Source: Borrelia hermsii DAH
Lineage (GTDB): Bacteria > Spirochaetota > Spirochaetia > Borreliales > Borreliaceae
Reading direction: 5' to 3'
NCBI RefSeq assembly: GCF_023035675.1
Contig: NZ_CP073140.1
Coordinates: 25,552-89,551, forward strand
Length of the DNA: 64,000 bases
Every line of letters begins with the position of its first letter. Within the stretch, counting starts at the first letter, position 1. Position numbers and translations under genes: made by a program. Shown here one piece after another: positions 56,770 to 64,000 of this stretch. The notes under the pieces were generated by a model. That model was given only the letters and a program-made list of their open reading frames with translations, was not told the DNA's origin and did no database searches.

Positions 56770-57835
56770 TTATTTTTTCTTTTCAGTTTCTACGGGTCCA
56801 GTAGCCTATGCAGACTTATCTTCTTGTTTAACTGTAGCAAGAGTTTCATTTATTGTATTTAAACCACTATCAACAGTATTTCTAATAGTAATAATAATAG
56901 TACTTAATGTTTTGTTTACAGAACTTGCTGCCCCTTTGGCTGCCCTCTGCTTCAGTCTTATTGTCACCAATATCCTTAACAATAAATTTACCATCCTTAG
57001 CCATGGCTCTGAGCGCTATCCCTGCTGCAATAACCACATCTTTTTGGATTCCGAAGTAGTAAGTTTTTCATCATTTGCAGTACCAGTACCCTTGCTAAAG
57101 CCAGAGTAGCTGCATCTTTCGCATCCTTAACCGCACCATCTTTCCCAGCATTAGAATCCGCAGCAGCAATAGCTTGCAATATGTCAGCGCCAATTACTGC
57201 TCCTATTGATGCACTTGCTGCTGCTACATGTTTATCTTCAGCACCATTATTAGCCGCAGTCTGGGCCCCAAATAGCCTACCAATATCCTTTTTATCATCA
57301 TTAACAGGTTTAGTCTTGTCTACTTGTCCATTTCCTTCTTTTATTACCAAATCAACTATTTCTTTTATTCCCACAATCAGATTCTTTACACTTCCTGCAT
57401 TAGGACTATTCCCAGCCGCATCAGATTTTACAACCTCACTAATTGATGCTCCACCAGTAGCACCACTAACTGCTTTCTTTGCTCCTGCTGCGATCTTGTC
57501 TAATACTTCTGCGATAAACTTATCAACTACTTCCTTCACTTTTACATAATTACCATTCTTAGCAACTTCATCTTGCAACTTCTTTTTAACTGATGTCATT
57601 GTGTTTTCAATATCAGTGAAATACTTCCCTATATCACTCTTTTTGTATCTGCTTTAATACCAAAAGCCCCAGTAACCATATCTCCAAAAGTCACAAAAAC
57701 ATCTAAAAATCCTTTCCCTAAATTAGCTATAGATGTTAAATACACATGTTTAGGATCTTCCGCAACCCCACTGCTACTACAGCTTGCTAATACCACAAAT
57801 AAAGTCATTATTATTGCACTTATTCTTTTCCTCTT
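56770..57835 (-). pseudogene. vlp group A gene with lost start codon and frameshifts
   Basis: The GGAGGCACGG ribosome context is intact, but the ATG has become AAG (57835 region), so the leader [20 protein letters not shown] has no start. A base is missing at KADTK/RVI (about 57633), and further shifts lie near 57000 and 56940. Group A blocks remain: [80 protein letters not shown]. It ends at a TAA at 56770-56772 after an in-frame stop at KSA. Silent. Confidence 0.83.
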
Positions 57836-58097
57836 TTTTTCCGTGCCTCCTTTTAACTTATACATTAGCTTCAGCATTAAAACTAAAGATTTGCAAAATA
57901 TTTAGTTTTAATTATTAATGCAAGGAAAGAATTTATAGACAACTATGTACTATTTAATAGTAAAATAATTATTATCTTTATAAAAAGAAGTTAATAGCTT
58001 GCTTAAAACATTTTATTTTTAACTCTTTCTAGAATTCTTTGATAACCGATTTATATTTAATGCATCAATCTAAATTAAAAGGAGAGATGTTAAATAT

Positions 58098-59186
58098 ATG
58101 AAATCAAAGACAAAGTATTTAAGCTTAAGCTTGCTTTTAAATTTTATTAGTTGTGACTTACTATTTAATGGTGAACTTAAAGATAAATCCGTTGATTTAC
58201 TCGGTAAAATTTATTCTGTATTAGATACTAGCAAAGAAACTGTTAATCCTTCTGATAATGCTCATCAAAATAGTATTCCTAAAAAGTCAAGAAAAAATAA
58301 AAGACATACAAAAAAAGATCAGTTACCACAAAGAATAAGTGGCTTTACTAAAAAAGGTACTCTTCAAAGCACAGAAGGGGAAACAAATTTTCCAAGTCTT
58401 AGTGGAATATCCCCTGTTGGCATTAATTACAATGCACGCCCAGACAATTTTAAAAACACCTCAAGTAGCAATTATCTTCAAGGCAATGAAATCATCGATT
58501 CAAATAGCCTTGACTTCTCTTATGACTCTGCATATAGCCTAAGTGGACAAAACAGTTTTAGTCAAGATTACTATGAGGAAGATGAAGACGATTACAATTA
58601 CAACAACTATGATCAGGAAGATGAGGATGAAGAGGACGATGACAACTACGGGGAATATGAAGACGAAGACGATAAAGAAGAGGCAAGATTAGACAAGGAA
58701 TACAAATCACGTTCAAGAAAAACCAAAAATAGCGTGAAGAAAGCACTTGAAATAGCTAGACAAATAAGATATGATTGGGGGACAGTTGAATTCCTTACAA
58801 TGAAATTAGACCCTAATTATGGAATAAGATCTACAAAAGAGGAAAAACAAGAGTATCAAGAAAAATTATCTAAGTTTAATAAAAACAAGTTAACAGAAGA
58901 TCTCACAAAACTTTTAAGTGCAATTGAAGAAAGTCTAAATGACGCTATAGCTCTTACTAATATTCCTGAATACCCTGGTAGCTTCCAAAGCGATCTAGAT
59001 TCAAAGACAAAATTAGAGAAACTTAAAACAGAAATAAGCTCTTTGCTTGCAAAGGTGCAAGTAAGTCATAAAACTAATTATCAAGCATACAAAGAAATAG
59101 AATCACCCAAAAGAATACCTCCACAGACTAAATATGAGTTGAAGAAAGTACTAAGATTACTTGACGGCACTACTGGTGCTAGATAA
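58098..59186 (+). CDS. BBK32/Fbp-like fibronectin- and complement-binding lipoprotein (arm A' copy)
   Basis: Identical to the protein at 10080-11168 except Asn for Ser at residue 15, three positions before the lipobox Cys (LLNFISC). The change is conservative for secretion, but it is the only coding difference. It has the same AGGAGAG ribosome site, acidic Tyr-rich disordered segment (EEDEDDYNYNNYDQEDEDEE), C-terminal helical domain with Lys332 and Arg244, and 14-base terminator stem. Two near-identical copies could raise dosage or serve as recombination partners. Lipoprotein of the outer surface by family. Confidence 0.85.
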   Translation: MKSKTKYLSLSLLLNFISCDLLFNGELKDKSVDLLGKIYSVLDTSKETVNPSDNAHQNSIPKKSRKNKRHTKKDQLPQRISGFTKKGTLQSTEGETNFPSLSGISPVGINYNARPDNFKNTSSSNYLQGNEIIDSNSLDFSYDSAYSLSGQNSFSQDYYEEDEDDYNYNNYDQEDEDEEDDDNYGEYEDEDDKEEARLDKEYKSRSRKTKNSVKKALEIARQIRYDWGTVEFLTMKLDPNYGIRSTKEEKQEYQEKLSKFNKNKLTEDLTKLLSAIEESLNDAIALTNIPEYPGSFQSDLDSKTKLEKLKTEISSLLAKVQVSHKTNYQAYKEIESPKRIPPQTKYELKKVLRLLDGTTGAR

Positions 59187-59580
59187 ATTTGTATTTAACA
59201 ATTAAGTACTTTAAATTAAAAGTAAAGATAGTCTATAAATAAGCCTATCTTTACTTTTATATATACTCATTTAATTATTGTATAAAACCTTATATTCCTG
59301 ATTTAACAAATCTCTCTTTTTTAAACTCTCAGCATTCAATCTTCATAAATCTTCAAAATCTGTTTATTATTCAATAATAATAAAAATCTTTAAAATATTT
59401 CAAAAACAGCTTAGGATAATAATCCTTACGCTTAAAATGTAATAAAAAAATAAATGCATAATCAAATTTTGAATATAATTATTTTTAGAAATTTATTTAA
59501 ATAAAATTTAAGAGAGTCCCTTGTAAAAGGAACTCTTCTTGCAAATACTAATGTTTAAAATATTTAAACCTTTGCTATCT

Positions 59581-60495
59581 CTATCTTACAAGATTTGCTA
59601 AAAAAAATGTAGCCTCTTTAATGAGGTTTTCTATACCCTTCATTGCTCCCGCTGTTTCAATTATTCTCATAGAAGAAGATTCTAACTGCTCTAAAGAATT
59701 TTCTGCATATCGTCGTGCTTCTCTGGATAATTGTTTTGGCAAATTACTGTTTACTCTTCTAAAGGAGTAACCTACACGTGACGCACTCTCTAATCTCTTG
59801 GTAATAGCTTCTTTTAAAGTTTTTTGTGCTTCTTCAAACAAGCATTTTGCAGATATTCGCTCATTAAGTCCACTATCAACTTGAGTCATAAGCATATCAA
59901 GATTAGACCTCTCCTCATTTAACCTATTTTGCAATTGAGTTAACTTTCTTATCTTTTCTATATTTTCCTTATGCTTTTTGCTTAGTGATGTTCTTTCACT
60001 CTGAATTTTTTCCATTATATCATAAAAATCAGCTCTTACTCGCTCATATCTATCTTTAAGCTCATGTGCATTCTCAATTAATTGCTGGAATCCGGATTTC
60101 TCAAGAACACTTTTTACCTTTTCAATTTCTGCTTCTGCTTCCTTTTCTTCTTTAGTATTTGGAATTAAATCCTCTTCTTTTATCTCTATCTTTTCTTCTT
60201 GAATATAATATGGATACCCTTGTTGAGATACTGAAATCCCCACATTAACAGGCACTACAGGTTCTACTTCAATGTCTTGTTGTATTATTTCACGCTCTTC
60301 GAGACCATTGACAATCTCTTCCTGTTCTTCTTGAATGTCTTGATTTCCTTGTATATAGTGTAAATCTTTATTTTTTTTGTTTCCATCTAAAAATTTTTCC
60401 CTTGCTTCACCTAGCAAATCATTAAGGGCATTTATATCACATGATAACAAACACAATAACATGAACATACATACTGTTAAAATACTTTTCTTCAT
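59581..60495 (-). CDS. P35-like surface lipoprotein (arm A' copy)
   Basis: The protein is identical to that at 8771-9685 (304 residues from MKKSILTVCMFMLLCLLSCD; lipobox Cys19), with the same GGAGG site and the same upstream dyad (about 60573-60589). It converges on the Fbp-like gene. That its sequence is unchanged in both arms implies recent duplication or ongoing conversion. Confidence 0.75.
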   Translation of the reverse strand: MKKSILTVCMFMLLCLLSCDINALNDLLGEAREKFLDGNKKNKDLHYIQGNQDIQEEQEEIVNGLEEREIIQQDIEVEPVVPVNVGISVSQQGYPYYIQEEKIEIKEEDLIPNTKEEKEAEAEIEKVKSVLEKSGFQQLIENAHELKDRYERVRADFYDIMEKIQSERTSLSKKHKENIEKIRKLTQLQNRLNEERSNLDMLMTQVDSGLNERISAKCLFEEAQKTLKEAITKRLESASRVGYSFRRVNSNLPKQLSREARRYAENSLEQLESSSMRIIETAGAMKGIENLIKEATFFLANLVR

Positions 60496-60754
60496 ATTTG
60501 CCTCCTGGGATATTAAATTACTCAATTATTGGGTCTTAATATTGAAATAAAATAATTATTTATCAATATATACCATTTAATTTAAATGGCAAAAATAATT
60601 TTATAAAATTGCAATTATTTTAATCTATGTCAATTAAAAGCCATATAAAATTATTTTACTAAGTAAATTTATAAATCAAATAAAAAAAAGTTAAAAATAA
60701 AAACAGAAGCTAAGATCTTCTGCTACATTTTTGATATAATTTCTAAAAAATACC

Positions 60755-60872
60755 GAACACCTGTATAAATCTTTTGTATTAATTTTGAATTCTAAGCTCA
60801 TTGGCTCTTTTAACCTTTAACAAGCTCACTTAAAACTATTTGCTATGTAATTACTGGTTGTGCATATCCCAT
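60755..60872 (-). pseudogene. bdr 5' remnant (arm A' copy)
   Basis: Reverse copy of 8394-8510: MGYAQPVIT, stop, QIVLSELVKG. The region 60873-61486 holds the same hairpin and phage scraps as 7780-8393. Confidence 0.6.
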
Positions 60873-61486
60873 AAAAAAACTCCTTATGTAATTGTAATAT
60901 AATATTTTACATGCCATAAAAACTTTATCTTAGTAAAATGTGCTTTAAGAAAACGTATACCCAAAGCCAAGAGTAAACACGCTGCAATAATACTGCATAT
61001 TTATTTTAAGTGTAAGAAATATCTTAGCAAAACTACTCTGTCCAAATACATTATCTTCAACATAAAGTATATTCAAATTAAGGTTAGTAAGTATGGTTTA
61101 ATTTTGAATCATATGTTGGATGGTATTCGTAAAGCTCTTCTTAAATTAAGTGATAAAGTCTATCAATTAACTCAAATCGAGTTTAATAAAGTGTTCTGGA
61201 TAGTTCAGCATCGGATTTAAATTTAGTCGATAACGCTTGATTTTTAGCTTAACATCAATAACCCTTGTCCCCTTTAGTATCTGTCATAAAGGTGATAGGG
61301 TTTTTTATTTTCGAACTTATTGTAGCTAAAATAGAGCCACTAAAAGTAGCATTTGTTGTCTTTCAGCTATCTTATTACAAGTTTTTTTAAAATAAAAGGA
61401 AAGCTTACTTCCCTTCCCTTATGCAAAGATAAAAGAAGCGTTTTCCTTGCAATGACTTCATATTTTAGTATCTAGTATTTATTTAA

Positions 61487-61846
61487 CTAATTGCTAATAG
61501 TAGCTTTAAAGGTGCTCTGAACAGGACTTATAGACGTATCATTAATTAATCTTCATAGCACACTTATCATCCATTTTTTAAGGGCTGTTTGAGTAACTTG
61601 AACGGTATCTTGTTGTCTTGAAGTAAACTCCAATATCAGACTTTTTAGTATTGGTGTTAAAACCAAATGCACCAGCAACCATATCCCCAAATGATGTGAA
61701 CACATTTAAAAAATCATTCCCCCCAAGTCTATTACTGACTTTAAAAATTTACTCTGGGGGTCTTCCGCAACCCCACCGCTATTACAGCTTACTAATACCA
61801 TAAATAAAGTCATTATTATCGCACTTAATTTATTTCTTTCCAACAT
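61487..61846 (-). pseudogene. vlp group B fragment with large internal deletion (arm A' copy)
   Basis: Counterpart of 7420-7779: alternative start from R1, intact leader with Cys, a G-run frameshift and the C-terminus ISPVQSTFKATISN. Same deletion, so the damage came before the duplication. Confidence 0.75.
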
Positions 61847-62098
61847 CTATCCCAATTTCCCTTTTGCTGCCCTTACCACACATTTAGCTTACTTTTAAAG
61901 TATTAATTATTTGATTACAATAAAAACATACTCTTAATATCATACTTGCAATTATTTATATTCAATCCTTACTCATATAAACAATTTTACATACAAAGAA
62001 ACACTCCCTAAATAACATTAGAAGCTAAAAGCATTACACTCCTAGCTTCCTATTCCTTTTTGACTTTATTTTTACCTGCTCTTACAGCTTACTTAATC
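61847..62098 (-). repeat. Repeat R1 copy
   Basis: Reverse copy of R1 between a complete group A vlp and the deleted group B fragment; it diverges from the left copy beyond about 62098. Confidence 0.75.
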
Positions 62099-62176
62099 AG
62101 AGAAACTACATTCCTGCATTAAAAACAAGAAAAGCTTTTCCCTTACAATAACTTTATCCTTTATATTTACCCTTAA

Positions 62177-63238
62177 CTAGTTTTTCGCTTGCTGACCACT
62201 AGTTGTTGCTTCTGCAGTATTAGTTGCTTCTACAGATTTATCTTCTTGTTTAACTGTAGCAAGAGCCTCATTTATTGTTTTTAAACCACTATCAACTGTA
62301 TTCCTTATTGCTATTATTAGAGTGCTTAAAATCTTGTTCACTGCGCTTGCTGCTGCACTATTTATCGTCGTTACAGCCGCATCTTCATTGTTTTTAATAG
62401 AAAATGTACCATTCTTAGCCATTGCTCGCAGTGCAATGCCTGCAGCAATAACTGCGTCTTTTTTTGCTCCATCTTTAATCTCTTTTTTATTATCTTTAGC
62501 TGGAGCAACTGCAATCTCAGCTGCATCTGTTGCTTTTTCAATTCCATCAGTACTATTTGCAACAGGATTTTCCTTAGATTGTACTATAGCTTGCAAGATA
62601 TCAGCACCTGTCACTGCTCCTATTGACGCTGCAGCTGCTTGAGCTGCCGCATTATCAGCTCTATTCGCATCAGTGGTTGCGGTAAATAATTTACCAATAT
62701 CTTTCTTACTATCATCTTTAGTAGCATCAGCATCTGCCTTACCTTCCTTCAAGACTACCCCAACTATTTCTTTAATTCCTTTAACAAGAGAATTGACACT
62801 TGTTGCTTCTCCAGGTACAGCATCACCATTCTTAACAGTATTCCCAATAATAACATCACCAGTAGCCCCTTTAGATGCTTCTTTTGCTCCTTTCTCGATC
62901 TTTCCTAAGATTGCAACAAATTCGTCAACAGCTGTCTTTACCTTTGGATAGTTACCATTCTTAGCAACTTCATCTTGCAACTTCTTTTTAACTGATGTCA
63001 TAGTGCTCTCAATATCAGTAAAATACTTCCCTATATCACTTTTCTTAGTATCTGCCTTAATACCAAAAGCTCCAGTAACCATATCTCCAAAAGTCACAAA
63101 AACATCTAAAAATCCTTTCCCTAAATTAGCTATAGATGTTAAATACACAGTTTTAGGATCTTCCGCAACCCCACCGCTATTACAGCTTACTAATACCATA
63201 AATAAAGTCATTATTATTGCACTTATTCTTTTTCTCAT
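62177..63238 (-). CDS. vlp: Variable large protein (Vlp), group A, full length
   Basis: A 353-residue surface lipoprotein antigen; I start it at 63238 ([20 protein letters not shown]), not at 63316, because the leader and GGAGGCACG site (63250-63254) fit. Group A signature VYLTSIANLGKGFLDVFVTF, KADTKKSDIGKYFTDIESTM, conserved KDAVIAAGIALRAMAKNGTF, C-terminus VEATNTAEATTSGQQAKN. It is the positional partner of 6040-7128 just outside the inverted arms: their first ~95 residues and last ~60 are almost the same, whereas the middles differ. No promoter visible. Confidence 0.93.
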   Translation of the reverse strand: MRKRISAIIMTLFMVLVSCNSGGVAEDPKTVYLTSIANLGKGFLDVFVTFGDMVTGAFGIKADTKKSDIGKYFTDIESTMTSVKKKLQDEVAKNGNYPKVKTAVDEFVAILGKIEKGAKEASKGATGDVIIGNTVKNGDAVPGEATSVNSLVKGIKEIVGVVLKEGKADADATKDDSKKDIGKLFTATTDANRADNAAAQAAAASIGAVTGADILQAIVQSKENPVANSTDGIEKATDAAEIAVAPAKDNKKEIKDGAKKDAVIAAGIALRAMAKNGTFSIKNNEDAAVTTINSAAASAVNKILSTLIIAIRNTVDSGLKTINEALATVKQEDKSVEATNTAEATTSGQQAKN

Positions 63239-63372
63239 TTTTTTACGTGCCTCCTTTATTGCTCTATTTAAGTAAAAGAGCCGGATATAAATAAGGAAAT
63301 ACCTCTCATGCATCAAGAAAGATAGAGCATTCTACTTAAATGACTTTATTTGATTATGTATTTCTTATTAAT

Positions 63373-63870
63373 TATCAGTTACTAACAGTAGATTTAGGGA
63401 CACTCTGATAAGGCCTTATAGGGATATCATTAGCATTAATTTTTATAGCTTCTTTAACTGTTTTAAGTACTTCATCAAGAGTTTTCTTTATCGCAATAAT
63501 TAGGGTATCTAATGCCTGAATCACTACACTTACTGCCGCTCCTTCAAATGCAAGCACAACATCATTAAATTCAGTATTAGCAACACCACCCTTAGCTCAT
63601 TGAACGCTATAGCTCCTGCTACAACTGCATCTTTGGGAACAACACTAACAACAGCTTTTCCTTCTTTAAGTATTACGTCTACAATTGCCTTAATTCCCTT
63701 TATTGGGTTTGTAACATCGCCAGCAGCACCCCCCCACAGCAGAGTTAGCAACATTACCAATCGGGTCACTATCAGTACCAATAGCCTCACTTGCTTTGCT
63801 ACGTCAATGATCTTATCAAGCATGTCATAACTAGTTTGTTTGCTGCGGTTTCTGATTTTTAGCTTGGTCT
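63373..63870 (-). pseudogene. Decayed vlp group B gene, 5'-truncated
   Basis: It begins near 63870 in mid-gene (SETAANKLVM, then [12 protein letters not shown]). Shifts near 63790, 63720 and 63600 break it. The C-terminal part reads KGIKAIVDVILKEGKAVVSV and [20 protein letters not shown], then [20 protein letters not shown], stop at about 63373. Beyond 63870, the last 130 bases of the window show no gene. Confidence 0.7.
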
Positions 63871-64000
63871 TAACCTGCCCTTGACTTTAAAATGCAAATG
63901 ACTCAAATCCTTCAAACATTTTTTTATTAAAATGGGTTTACTTTTTAGTTACAATTGCGTTATTATAAATGACAGTAACTCATAAACAAGGGGATTAAAC

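Larger units (their letters stand above)
58022..62098 (-). repeat. Inverted-repeat arm A' (partner 7172-11247)
   Basis: Reverse-orientation copy of arm A with the Fbp-like gene, both terminators, the P35-like gene with its dyad, the bdr and terminase scraps, the deleted vlp and R1. Divergence from arm A is a handful of bases. At 58022 it meets vlp-cluster flank instead of arm B. Confidence 0.9.

Noticed and set aside
1-64000. tRNA, rRNA or intact IS element
   Set aside because: I found no cloverleaf, no rRNA-like sequence and no complete transposase gene.

Overview
The window is AT-rich spirochaete plasmid DNA from a relapsing-fever Borrelia. The evidence is a dense set of variable large protein (Vlp) and variable small protein (Vsp) antigen genes, plus Bdr, Mlp, BBK32/Fbp-like and P35-like lipoproteins, fragments of PF32, PF49 and probably PF57/62 partition genes, and decayed cp32-type prophage genes. 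I cannot name the species. No intact partition/replication set and no telomere is visible, so this is the interior of a larger, probably linear, plasmid.

Layout. 0-2 kb: minus-strand vlp sequence next to broken ParA (PF32) and PF49 genes. 2-6 kb: recombinase-like pseudogene, two intact Mlp-family lipoproteins, decayed terminase genes. 6-13.4 kb: a vlp, then inverted-repeat arm A (P35-like lipoprotein and BBK32/Fbp-like protein) fused directly to arm B (a membrane-protein pair and a restriction-modification (RM) remnant). 13.7-18.7 kb: intact Type IIG RM enzyme and a truncated chitobiose PTS EIIC. 18.8-25.4 kb: partition and phage remnants, an MFS transporter, decayed mlp genes. 25.5-39.2 kb: plus-strand vlp/vsp archive with a bdr. 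39.2-43.5 kb: phage genes, a second bdr with 54-bp repeats, and a lipoprotein with a hexapeptide repeat. 43.8-50.2 kb: arm B' and a minus-strand prophage tail block. 51.5-57.8 kb: minus-strand vlp/vsp archive. 58.0-62.1 kb: arm A'. 62.2-64 kb: more vlp.

The vlp genes fall into four groups by the start of the mature protein: A (TSIANLGKGFLDVFVTFGDM), B ([20 protein letters not shown]), C ([20 protein letters not shown]) and D (GRSLSEVLMEVGKSAENAFY). They probably match the published alpha-delta subfamilies; I do not assign the Greek letters. Many copies lack the leader and start codon, or carry frameshifts, stops or a lost lipobox cysteine. None shows a convincing expression-site promoter. This is a silent archive that would feed an expression locus elsewhere by gene conversion, while conserved hairpin-bearing intergenic repeats supply flanking homology.

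The most striking structural feature is a very large imperfect inverted duplication. Arms A/A' (about 4.1 kb) and B/B' (about 2.0 kb) are nearly identical. They adjoin on the left, but on the right they are separated by about 12.2 kb of vlp archive and prophage genes. The likeliest reading is a plasmid-scale palindrome whose left arm lost that block, or an insertion on the right. The duplicated genes include two immune-evasion candidates. The most promising less-described module is the order coiled-coil/TM protein - 142-aa membrane protein - 280-aa membrane/winged-helix-like protein - Type IIG RM, found beside a phage tail operon.
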